From a virus: a DNA stretch of 26,861 nucleotides. Shown piece by piece: positions 14,501 to 21,558 of this stretch; the first letter of the stretch is position 1; each line of letters opens with the position of its first letter. Under the pieces are notes generated by a model. The model saw only the letters and a program-made list of their open reading frames with translations, was not told the DNA's origin and made no database searches. The position numbers and the translations under genes are program-made. The stretch lies in IMG/VR virus record IMGVR_UViG_3300024262_004585, positions 1-26,861 of that record, one strand, 5' to 3'.

Positions 14501-14804
14501 ATTTAATCAGCTGTTGGAAATGGTTGATAAGGCCGATTTCCAACAGTATAAAGAGTTTGATTTAAACGCGGATTCAGCTGACGATAAGTATGATGATATA
14601 TCTCTTACCGGGGATTTAAAAGCATACAATCAAAAGCAATTACAAGCTCTTAAAGATTATGCGAGTAAACAATTACCGGATGAGAGTGATGCTGATATAG
14701 AGATGTTTATGATAAAAGCTTTGAGTAACCCAAAAACTCATAACGTTATGAGACAGCATATAGCGTATCATAACCCTGAGTTATTTGAGTATATTAACAA
14801 ATAG
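14466..14804 (+). CDS. hypothetical protein, 112 aa
   Basis: I do not recognise this protein. It is acidic and mainly helical (KFNQLLEMVDKADF, then LKAYNQKQLQALKDYASKQL and DADIEMFMIKALSN), soluble, with no cysteines. I chose ATG at 14466, which overlaps the preceding gene by 35 bp; ATG at 14520 is an alternative and would lie inside a perfect inverted repeat (14511-14546). An upstream TTG is unlikely. The gene ends convergently with queC, their 3' ends overlapping by 11 bp. It is the second gene of the plus-strand island and is probably co-expressed with the Glu-rich protein. Confidence 0.65.
   Translation: MHNKDAIHTVTKFNQLLEMVDKADFQQYKEFDLNADSADDKYDDISLTGDLKAYNQKQLQALKDYASKQLPDESDADIEMFMIKALSNPKTHNVMRQHIAYHNPELFEYINK
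14511..14546 (+). repeat. perfect 11-bp inverted repeat at the start of the 112-aa gene
   Basis: CTGTTGGAAAT (14511-14521) and ATTTCCAACAG (14536-14546) around a 14-base loop. It starts 11 bases after the stop of the upstream gene, and it encloses the alternative start ATG at 14520. It could form an RNA hairpin that controls translation of the second gene. Confidence 0.6.
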
Positions 14805-15543
14805 CTTTGCAACCATTCTTTTCATATACAGCATCTAATTTATCTTGCTGTGTATATAAAAGAGGATCTCTTAGCTTAGCATCTATAAAGCCTTTTAAAC
14901 GTAAGCTGCTGCTAGCAGACTCAGCGTCACAAGGGTATTCGCCAGAATAACAAGTATATGTATCATCGAAGTTAACCCCTAGAGAAACGCCGTCTAATAC
15001 AATATCTTTCTTAGACATCCTTACTAAAGGTGCAACCAACTTAATAACAGTCTCGCGATTTAACGCTGCAAGATTATTAAATGTATCAATGAACTCATTT
15101 GACGAATCCCAGTAACCAGCTAAACTATCCGCTTCAGCAGCCCCATACCAGATCTCTGATGCTTTTACTGCTTCCGCGTAAGATGCTAATATACTTATAA
15201 ACATTAAATTACGGAATGGTACATAACTCTTCGGTTGAGCTTCACCCATAATATCATTTACATTAGGTGTATCAATATCATCATTCGTAAGTGATGAAGT
15301 AGGTGCAATCTCTTTAATATACTTTACATCTAGTAACTTATTCGTAAACGTAACATTAGGAAAATCATGCTTAGCGTTTAATAATTGCTTCTTAGCAGCT
15401 ACTAACTCCCTATCATGTCGTTGACCGTAATCAAACGTAACAGTATGGACTTCTCTATACAATTCTGCAGCTTTATACAACAGTACTGCTGAATCCATTC
15501 CTCCAGATAATGTAACTATGACTTTTTTATTTTGCATCTTCAT
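14794..15543 (-). CDS. queC: 7-cyano-7-deazaguanine synthase, QueC
   Basis: Converts 7-carboxy-7-deazaguanine to preQ0 using ATP and ammonia. The PP-loop SGGMDS is at 13-18; TFDYGQRHDREL, SYVPFRN at 106-112 and the GYWDSSNEFI segment are typical. The zinc-binding block is altered: Cys198 and Cys205 are present but the last two ligands of the usual C-x2-C-x2-R pattern are Ser209 and Ser212. Two extra cysteines appear at the C-terminus (Cys245, Cys249). The start overlaps the uvsX stop by 17 bp; ATG at 15537 is an alternative. Other 7-deazaguanine genes (FolE, QueD, QueE, DpdA) are not in the window. A use in phage DNA modification is an inference. Confidence 0.88.
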   Translation of the reverse strand: MKMQNKKVIVTLSGGMDSAVLLYKAAELYREVHTVTFDYGQRHDRELVAAKKQLLNAKHDFPNVTFTNKLLDVKYIKEIAPTSSLTNDDIDTPNVNDIMGEAQPKSYVPFRNLMFISILASYAEAVKASEIWYGAAEADSLAGYWDSSNEFIDTFNNLAALNRETVIKLVAPLVRMSKKDIVLDGVSLGVNFDDTYTCYSGEYPCDAESASSSLRLKGFIDAKLRDPLLYTQQDKLDAVYEKNGCKAIC

Positions 15544-16666
15544 TAATTAATACTTCTTCTGATTGTTGATACTCGATAACTTCATCTGGAATTTCTTCTG
15601 GTGTATCATCATTAATTTTATTACCATACTTCCACTCGACTTTAATCTTTTCTTCAATAACTGGTACAATAGTATTATCCCAAAGTTCCTTATCATCTTT
15701 CCACTTCGAATAGTAGCCGAGCTTAGTACCATCTGGTAAAGAATACGTTGCTCCTGATTGTATAACTGCCCCTAAACCGACTGCTAAGTCTAATAGACCG
15801 TAATATTTGTTTAAACCTCTCTCGAATGAAAGATACATTTCACCTTCTAAATACTGCTTAACGAAACGATTCTTAACTGTTAACGCTCTTAGAATAACTC
15901 CAGAATAACTCTTCTGTAATGCTGCTAGTTTACCATCTGTATTCTTATCTTCTTTAACTGGCTTACGAGCTAATTGAATGGTAACTGACGGTAAGTATAC
16001 AGCAGCAGTACCACCTGGCATTGCTTTTACAAGAGTTGGAAACATCGCAGAAGGGTCTTCGTAAATGTGATTTGTAGCAAGAATAGTTGTCTTAGTTAAT
16101 CCAGATAATTGAGTACAAGTTCTAAGAAGAGTTTTCATTGCTTTAGCTCTACTACCCATATCAGCACTTACATTATTTTTAGTCATTCGGCCGATCTGCA
16201 GCTGACTCTCCATATTACCTAAAGAGTCAATAGCGATAATAAATTTACCTTCTTGACCCTTTTCTTTAACCTTCATTAAGAAGTCGTAAATTGTATTTCG
16301 GCATTCTTCGATACTAAATACCGGTACATACTTTACTTTACTTACATCTAAACCTAATGCTTCAGCACCGTCTTTATCAATAGCATTTTCACTATCAAAG
16401 ATGACCGGTATAAGGCCTTCTTTTTGAGCGTTTGCTAGAATCTTTTGTAAGATAAATGACTTACCTGTCATCGATGGACCTGCTAAAAGAGTCATTCTAT
16501 TTTTTGGAATACCTCCAAATAACGAACCGGAAACAATACCGTTAAGTACCATCGACCCGGTATCGATCCAACCATCTACATTACTAAGAGCACTTTCATT
16601 TAAAAAAGATGCGTATGGGTTTGTTTTATCAATAACGGATAAAATGTCGTCAGTCTCTTTACTCAT
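15527..16666 (-). CDS. uvsX: RecA-like recombinase, UvsX
   Basis: Strand-exchange protein for recombination-dependent replication and repair, working with UvsY and gp32. The 379-aa protein (T4 UvsX about 390) has Walker A GPSMTGKS at 63-70, a VIFDSENAID strand with the catalytic glutamate region, Walker B FIIAIDSLGNM, a DNA-binding loop region with MGSRAKAMKTLLR and ILATNHIYEDP, and an acidic C-terminal tail. The ATG (16664-16666) follows a TATAAT by 7 bases and an AAGG ribosome site lies between them. It is followed by queC with a short overlap. Confidence 0.92.
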   Translation of the reverse strand: MSKETDDILSVIDKTNPYASFLNESALSNVDGWIDTGSMVLNGIVSGSLFGGIPKNRMTLLAGPSMTGKSFILQKILANAQKEGLIPVIFDSENAIDKDGAEALGLDVSKVKYVPVFSIEECRNTIYDFLMKVKEKGQEGKFIIAIDSLGNMESQLQIGRMTKNNVSADMGSRAKAMKTLLRTCTQLSGLTKTTILATNHIYEDPSAMFPTLVKAMPGGTAAVYLPSVTIQLARKPVKEDKNTDGKLAALQKSYSGVILRALTVKNRFVKQYLEGEMYLSFERGLNKYYGLLDLAVGLGAVIQSGATYSLPDGTKLGYYSKWKDDKELWDNTIVPVIEEKIKVEWKYGNKINDDTPEEIPDEVIEYQQSEEVLINEDAK

Positions 16667-16701
16667 ATACCTTATTATAGTATACTATCTGTATCTTTCA
16701 A
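16667..16701 (-). promoter_or_regulatory. sigma70-like promoter of uvsX
   Basis: TTGAAA at 16696-16701, 16-bp spacer, TATAAT at 16674-16679, 7 bases to ATG. The sequence between box and ATG contains AAGG, a Shine-Dalgarno-like motif that would not be transcribed if +1 is at the ATG. Confidence 0.65.
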
Positions 16702-17205
16702 CAGCTTTTTTATCTTTACTGATATATAGTTACTTTTCCATTTATATTCTTCAAAAAACTGCTTCCATATTAAAGCTACCTTACGTACTTTTTCTTGGTT
16801 TTCATTAACAAACCCAGATTCGGATTTACCATACTTAAAAATACTAATAACTTCCTGTGTAAAATTATCGACGTCTGCCTCAACTTTAATAGTCGGCTCT
16901 TCAACTTTAAATTCCAGCTCTTCCGGTATTATAAAATGCCTTTTTTCTCTATTTAGAGAATCAATCGTTGATTGCTTTGCAGCTAATTTCAGATCTTTTT
17001 CAGCAAGTGCTTGTTTTAGATTCTCAATTTCAGTATCCTTTGAAGTAACAATAACATGTATAACTTTATTAGCTTCGTCTCTAACCTGCTGATTAATCTC
17101 AACTCGAAGTCTTTGCTCTGCTTCAGCTGTTACCTTATCGAAGTACGATGTTGTATCACTAGGTGGTCTAAAAGATTTCGCCCCGACAGTTGTATCCCAA
17201 TTCAT
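16675..17205 (-). CDS. hypothetical coiled-coil protein, 176 aa
   Basis: I do not recognise this protein. Residues about 20-90 form a long charged heptad-type coiled coil (AEAEQRLRVEINQQVRDEAN then IENLKQALAEKDLKLAAKQ), a Pro/Glu-rich linker follows, and a basic helical C-terminal domain with VRKVALIWKQFFEEYKW ends the protein. No membrane segment. It lies directly before uvsX and its last codons contain the uvsX promoter, so it may be expressed with the recombination genes. The ATG (17203-17205) is 6 bases from a TAAAAT box. Confidence 0.7.
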   Translation of the reverse strand: MNWDTTVGAKSFRPPSDTTSYFDKVTAEAEQRLRVEINQQVRDEANKVIHVIVTSKDTEIENLKQALAEKDLKLAAKQSTIDSLNREKRHFIIPEELEFKVEEPTIKVEADVDNFTQEVISIFKYGKSESGFVNENQEKVRKVALIWKQFFEEYKWKSNYISVKIKKLLKDTDSIL

Positions 17206-17239
17206 ATATGTATTTTATCGGTTAAATTTTGTATTTCAA
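17206..17239 (-). promoter_or_regulatory. sigma70-like promoter of the coiled-coil gene
   Basis: TTGAAA at 17234-17239, 16-bp spacer, TAAAAT at 17212-17217 (one mismatch to TATAAT), 6 bases to ATG. Confidence 0.6.
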
Positions 17240-17249
17240 GTAAGCGTCC

Positions 17250-17307
17250 AAAAAGAAGCCTCGGTATCTTTTAACTTTAACGGGTAATAAAGATATAGCC
17301 GAGGCTT
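17250..17307 (-). terminator. candidate rho-independent terminator after the 122-aa gene
   Basis: On the minus strand, a 9-bp GC-rich stem (arms 17299-17307 and 17256-17264, AAGCCTCGG paired with CCGAGGCTT) continues after a 3-base bulge with 7 more pairs (17289-17295 with 17265-17271) and is followed by CTTTTT. It lies between the 122-aa gene stop and the promoter of the coiled-coil gene. The loop is long (17 bases) for a simple terminator. Confidence 0.55.
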
Positions 17308-17328
17308 ACAATTGGTATTTATTATTAA

Positions 17329-17697
17329 TTATTCATCAAAAAGCTTAATAACTTCTGCATCTTCAACCGCTTCATTTCCGACTGGTACCAATGTAGGATT
17401 GACTACCTTCTCGTACTGAGCAGCAATTCGAGGATCGACGTCAAATTCCTTACCGATAGCAATATTATTCTTAATATAACTAAAAACGGTATTACGCCCG
17501 GTAGTATCACTTTCAGTAACGAACTCAGCGAAGAATAGTGGAAACAACTGAACCGCCATTTGACCGTCTTGTTGTTGTTGAACAGCGATCATAACTGGAT
17601 TTTTGACGTCAATCAGAGTTTCTGACTCGTCTTTAACTTCGCCAAAAATAGAGCGACCGGCATTATCGATGAATGTAATATATGTTTTATCTGACAT
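17329..17697 (-). CDS. hypothetical protein, possible Sm-like small barrel, 122 aa
   Basis: I do not recognise a named family. The first 60 residues read as a chain of short beta strands (TYITFIDNAGRSIFGEVKD, then ETLIDVKNPVMIAVQQQ, then MAVQLFPLFF) with the G-x-V pattern and spacing of Sm/LSm-type small barrels, followed by a helical, acidic C-terminal tail (residues 75-122). An RNA- or protein-binding role would fit such a fold but is inference. The gene lies just after the polymerase gene, has its own promoter with a palindromic spacer and an AAAGG ribosome site, and is followed by a hairpin terminator, so it may form a transcription unit of its own. Confidence 0.7.
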   Translation of the reverse strand: MSDKTYITFIDNAGRSIFGEVKDESETLIDVKNPVMIAVQQQQDGQMAVQLFPLFFAEFVTESDTTGRNTVFSYIKNNIAIGKEFDVDPRIAAQYEKVVNPTLVPVGNEAVEDAEVIKLFDE

Positions 17698-17731
17698 ACC
17701 TTTATTATATATTATAACATGTTATAATCAA
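17698..17731 (-). promoter_or_regulatory. sigma70-like promoter with palindromic spacer
   Basis: TTGATT at 17726-17731, 16-bp spacer, TATAAT at 17704-17709, 6 bases to ATG. The spacer is almost entirely taken up by an 18-bp perfect palindrome (17711-17728). The 6 bases before ATG are AAAGGT. Confidence 0.65.
17711..17728. repeat. 18-bp perfect palindrome in a promoter spacer
   Basis: ATTATAACATGTTATAAT is its own reverse complement. It lies between the -35 and -10 of the promoter of the 122-aa gene, overlapping the -35 by 3 bp. A repressor operator at this place would block RNA polymerase. Confidence 0.55.
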
Positions 17732-20286
17732 CTTAAAAGATCGAATAAATTTGTCTGCGTTAATGAGCCAGGCTTCTGAACTGACCAGTTAACATTCACA
17801 TAAAATCGTTCGATCGCAGAGAAGATAATCTTTTCAAACATTTTTTCATAATCAATATGAAATATCTTTTTAAATTGATCCGGGTAGTAGTACTTATATG
17901 CAACATTTCCTATATTATAAGCATTTGGTCTCTCTACATAAAAATACCTAACCTTATCACCACTACCAATTGGCTCGTATTCATTCTCAATATTAAATTT
18001 CTTAAGAAGTAAATTATGATAATACGCCGCTTTAGCATGACCAGGCATGCCTTTAGCAGTTTTAAAGCCGTCGCAACCTGAAGCATATTTTTCGTAATTC
18101 TTAATACCGGATACGAACGCGATATCTTCTACCGGTAGACTCTTAAATGTTTTATACGCTTCGTTTAATACCTTATTAGTCTTTGTAATATCTTGAGTAC
18201 TTAACATCGTCTCAATAATATCCTTTACATACGGTTTAATTGCAGCTGGCATAGTGCTTCTAACAACCTCGACGCCGGTATATTTGTATTTGTCCATCTC
18301 AATACCTTCATCATCTAAAATATGCATTACATACCGCTTTTTTTGCAAGAACACTCCCACATCTGCAATTACCTCTCGCTTAAATACAAATCTACAATCT
18401 TTCGAATTTAAATTTTTAACGCCCCATACCTTAATATGTTTATTCAGATAGTCTTCAATATTCTGAACCTCTGTATATAACTCTGGAGTTAATTTACCGT
18501 CAGTACCTTTAAATTCAATATCAGTATTATCTATAATAGATTTAATAGAAATGTATGAGCTATCAGTATCGTTATATATAACGCATCCATTTAATATAGC
18601 TTCGTCAGTTATGTTTACCCTTTCGGTAATATAGTTTTTAAGTAAGTCATTAGACTTCTTAATTACCGATTGACCGGTAAGGGTAATCGATGCAGCTATA
18701 TCATCGTCACCAAATGGTGCATGCTTATTTCCGAAGTATCCATAAATTGAGTTAATGAAAATCTTAATACAAAGTTGTTTAGAGTCTAGCTGATCAATCT
18801 TAACTTTAGTCGATTTATTCTTATTCTTACTATACTCATGCTTTAAGGTAGTAAGCTCCTTCTTAATTTCGACACGCTTACTATAGTATTCATCAAGAAT
18901 CTCAGGCATAACTCCTTTCCGCTTTTGTGTAAACAAGACATTAGCTCTACTAATTGCAATCTCTTCATCCTTTACAAACTTTATAAAGTTACTCATCGGT
19001 AGAGTAAATGTCTTACCGTTTACGTGTCGAATAGTTACGTCTTTATCAGTCTTCTCCTCAATTTTACCTACCTTAGTTTCAGGTGAAATATTTAATGATA
19101 TCATTACGTTCGGATATAGTGAATTAGCATCAAAAGATATAATATTTTGTTGAAATCCGTTTAAAGGTTCACCTACATAGGCCCCAGGATTCTTACCGGT
19201 ATCTTCATTGCGAATAAATGTATGAATAATCTGATTACGGCGACGACCTCTAATAGCAGTAGCTCCATTAATTACGGATAATGCTCCCATCGCAGCTTCA
19301 AAGGTAGTTAATCCTGTATATGCTAACATTCGAATTAACTCTATATATTTTAATTTAACCTCTAAATGCTTAAGCAATCTAACGTCCTGAATATTATAAT
19401 CCACAAACGTCTGCCAATCCTCATCAGATAGTGTAGCGAGATTCATATTACCAAACTCTACCTTATTCTGCCCTAACTCAATCTCACCAATAGCATCAAG
19501 CTTATAGCTCTCGCGTAAGCCTTGAGTGAACTTCTTATATACATCCAGATAGTCAATTAGGGATATACCTTCAATATACCACTTTACTTGCTCCTGACCG
19601 AATTGACCTCTAATAGTTCGACTATAAACATTACCTGTTGGTGATAGTCGATCTACCCATTCATCCCCAAGTATGCGACGGCAACGATTAACAATATATG
19701 GTATATCAAAGAATTCAGAATTCCAACCAGATAGAATATCTGGATAATCAATTTCTAAATGCTGTATAAAAGCTTTAAATAAATCCTTTTCATCTGCACA
19801 TTTAACGTAAGTAACATCATCTTGAGTATTTTCATAATCGTTTAATCCCCAGGTTATAAATTTATCTGATAGAGAATCGTATACTGTTATAACGTTTACC
19901 AGGTGATTAGCGCTTATAATATCCGGGAAGGTATCAGGCGAGTAAGTCTCAATGTCGATAAACATTGTCTTGATCGGATGAGTATTAAATTCCAACTCTT
20001 CATTTACCTTCCAGTAAGTATCCACCAGAAATTGCTGAGGTAAAGGTATATTCTCAAATACTCTTTTAATACCTGAATCTTTTAAGAATTTATACCTACT
20101 ATACTGATTATTAAATTTCTTCTTAATCAGTTTAGTACCAAAGATCGATTCGTAATTACCGTTACCTTCTATATACAGGTATGGTTCAACAGTAGTTTCG
20201 AATCTAATTCGATTACCATCTTCATCCCAGGTAAATAGCGTTACGGTATTTTCACGTCCATTATAAATTGCATTACGGTAGCTCAC
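17728..20286 (-). CDS. 43: family B DNA polymerase, T4 gp43-like
   Basis: Replicative polymerase with 3'-5' proofreading. The 852-aa protein has exonuclease motifs DIET at 111-114, GWNSEFFDIPYI around 187-198 and YNIQDVRLL at 297-305 (Asp301), then polymerase motifs FDANSLYPNV at 385-394, KIFINSIYGYFGN at 508-520 and the catalytic YNDTDS at 571-576. All catalytic acids are present. T4 gp43 has 898 residues. The C-terminus ends QTNLFDLLS, a clamp-binding-type peptide. Start is GTG at 20284-20286 with AGGTAG just before it and TATAAT 6 bases upstream. No intein or frameshift seen. Confidence 0.95.
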   Translation of the reverse strand: MSYRNAIYNGRENTVTLFTWDEDGNRIRFETTVEPYLYIEGNGNYESIFGTKLIKKKFNNQYSRYKFLKDSGIKRVFENIPLPQQFLVDTYWKVNEELEFNTHPIKTMFIDIETYSPDTFPDIISANHLVNVITVYDSLSDKFITWGLNDYENTQDDVTYVKCADEKDLFKAFIQHLEIDYPDILSGWNSEFFDIPYIVNRCRRILGDEWVDRLSPTGNVYSRTIRGQFGQEQVKWYIEGISLIDYLDVYKKFTQGLRESYKLDAIGEIELGQNKVEFGNMNLATLSDEDWQTFVDYNIQDVRLLKHLEVKLKYIELIRMLAYTGLTTFEAAMGALSVINGATAIRGRRRNQIIHTFIRNEDTGKNPGAYVGEPLNGFQQNIISFDANSLYPNVMISLNISPETKVGKIEEKTDKDVTIRHVNGKTFTLPMSNFIKFVKDEEIAISRANVLFTQKRKGVMPEILDEYYSKRVEIKKELTTLKHEYSKNKNKSTKVKIDQLDSKQLCIKIFINSIYGYFGNKHAPFGDDDIAASITLTGQSVIKKSNDLLKNYITERVNITDEAILNGCVIYNDTDSSYISIKSIIDNTDIEFKGTDGKLTPELYTEVQNIEDYLNKHIKVWGVKNLNSKDCRFVFKREVIADVGVFLQKKRYVMHILDDEGIEMDKYKYTGVEVVRSTMPAAIKPYVKDIIETMLSTQDITKTNKVLNEAYKTFKSLPVEDIAFVSGIKNYEKYASGCDGFKTAKGMPGHAKAAYYHNLLLKKFNIENEYEPIGSGDKVRYFYVERPNAYNIGNVAYKYYYPDQFKKIFHIDYEKMFEKIIFSAIERFYVNVNWSVQKPGSLTQTNLFDLLS

Positions 20287-20298
20287 CTACCTATTATA
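20287..20298 (-). promoter_or_regulatory. TATAAT box 6 bases before polymerase GTG
   Basis: TATAAT at 20293-20298, 6 bases (AGGTAG) to the GTG start. No TTGA-type -35 at 16-18 bp, unlike the others. The AGGTAG could be a ribosome site instead of untranscribed discriminator sequence. Confidence 0.45.
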
Positions 20299-20307
20299 CA
20301 TATGTTC

Positions 20308-21525
20308 CTAATTATATCTACTAAGATTTATTCTCTTTGGATCATCTATAGCATACTGATAAAGTTCTGTATAACAATCAATATTTTTATCATCCTCTAA
20401 CCAGCGTGTATTAGCATACTGGGAAGCTTTTTTGCATAAAGATTTATACCGATTTCTATCTTTTAATGTAGCTTCTATCTGATTAATCATATCATCGCCA
20501 GTCTTAAACTTAATAGGAGCGTTTTCGTATGTGCACATATCTTGACACGCAATAGGTAATCCTAGAGCACATGCTTCAATATATTTTAGATCAGATTTTG
20601 ACCTATTAAAAATACTATCCTGTAACGGAGCAACTACCATATTGACATTCAGGTCATATAAGCCTTGACCGTATTCATACAAGCGTCTCCATGGGTGAAA
20701 CTCTATTTTACCCGATTGTACTAAAGGCTTTAAACTTAATGGAAATGCACCTAAAAATACCCATTGAAACTTATCGACTGTTTTCATTATAACTTCATTT
20801 ACATGGTAAAAATCATCACGCTGTTTAACTCTATTATCGACATCGAAGTGAGCTCCAGAACCTGCATACAGAATACGCGGCTTTCGCTTATTCTTTTCGT
20901 AACTTTCCATTGTACGGCTAAGGTCTGACTTACCACCTATCCAAAATTTCGGCATAAAATTAGGTATAACAGTTACATTTTTATTGTTTGTCTTCGAAGC
21001 GTAATAATCACGCATAAAGGGGCATGTTACAGTAATTTCGTCACACATCTCCATCATCGCCTGGGATGATTGTCTAATTTTTGGATCTGTAAAAGCTGGT
21101 TTATATTTGTTATAATCTGGTATATCTTCAGCAAAGCAAATATCATCAATTTCATAAATTAACCTCATCTGATTTTTATCAGCGACCTGTCTTAAGAATT
21201 TAACAAATTCTAACTGCTGCGGAGTTGCCTGTCGTTGTATTCTAACACTCTTTACCTGGCCGTAGTATCTTGGATCGCCATTCATTACAGTCGTTCCATG
21301 AACTACTGCCTTACTATGAGCATTCATGACTTGCTCCGGCCAGATCATTCTCCAGTGCCCGCACCCGCTATAATCAGCATAATAGTTCATAAACCTAGGC
21401 AGCCCGACTTCAGCAGGTACTGGTGTATTACTAATTACAGGTACAGGGTTGCTCATGGAAATAGGTGCCGAAAATGGTTTTATTAGAGCCGCTTTTTGAA
21501 ACGGCGCGTTGCCTTGTATTAACAT
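20308..21525 (-). CDS. GT-B type glycosyltransferase
   Basis: A 405-aa protein with the two-domain GT-B pattern. The C-terminal nucleotide-sugar domain shows NVNMVVAPLQDSIFNRSKSD then LKYIEACALGLPIACQD, the family 4/1 type segment with a donor-binding Glu, and RKPRILYAGSGAHFDV opens that domain. The N-terminal 40 residues are Pro/Ser-rich. A middle segment RLIYEIDDICFAEDIPD fits glycosyltransferases of phage and LPS clusters. No signal peptide, so it is cytoplasmic. The acceptor is unknown; with RmlA/B/D in the same genome a deoxysugar donor is possible. It lies between polymerase and gp46. Confidence 0.75.
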   Translation of the reverse strand: MLIQGNAPFQKAALIKPFSAPISMSNPVPVISNTPVPAEVGLPRFMNYYADYSGCGHWRMIWPEQVMNAHSKAVVHGTTVMNGDPRYYGQVKSVRIQRQATPQQLEFVKFLRQVADKNQMRLIYEIDDICFAEDIPDYNKYKPAFTDPKIRQSSQAMMEMCDEITVTCPFMRDYYASKTNNKNVTVIPNFMPKFWIGGKSDLSRTMESYEKNKRKPRILYAGSGAHFDVDNRVKQRDDFYHVNEVIMKTVDKFQWVFLGAFPLSLKPLVQSGKIEFHPWRRLYEYGQGLYDLNVNMVVAPLQDSIFNRSKSDLKYIEACALGLPIACQDMCTYENAPIKFKTGDDMINQIEATLKDRNRYKSLCKKASQYANTRWLEDDKNIDCYTELYQYAIDDPKRINLSRYN

Positions 21526-21558
21526 ATAGATAGTTAGTAAAATTTATATATTAATCAA
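21526..21558 (-). promoter_or_regulatory. weak promoter candidate before GT-B gene
   Basis: TTGATT at 21553-21558 with a 16-bp spacer to TAACTA (21531-21536), a poor -10, then 5 bases to ATG. Position matches the other promoters, but the -10 does not. Confidence 0.3.

Noticed and set aside
14824-14857. Inverted repeat ATATAC/AGCA with TGCTGTGTATAT at the queC 3' end as a plus-strand terminator for the island
   Set aside because: The stem needs a 2-base bulge, has no T-run on either strand and is explained by queC codons.
17250-17307. preQ1 riboswitch, suggested by the presence of queC
   Set aside because: No resemblance to the known preQ1 aptamer cores, and the hairpin is not next to queC.
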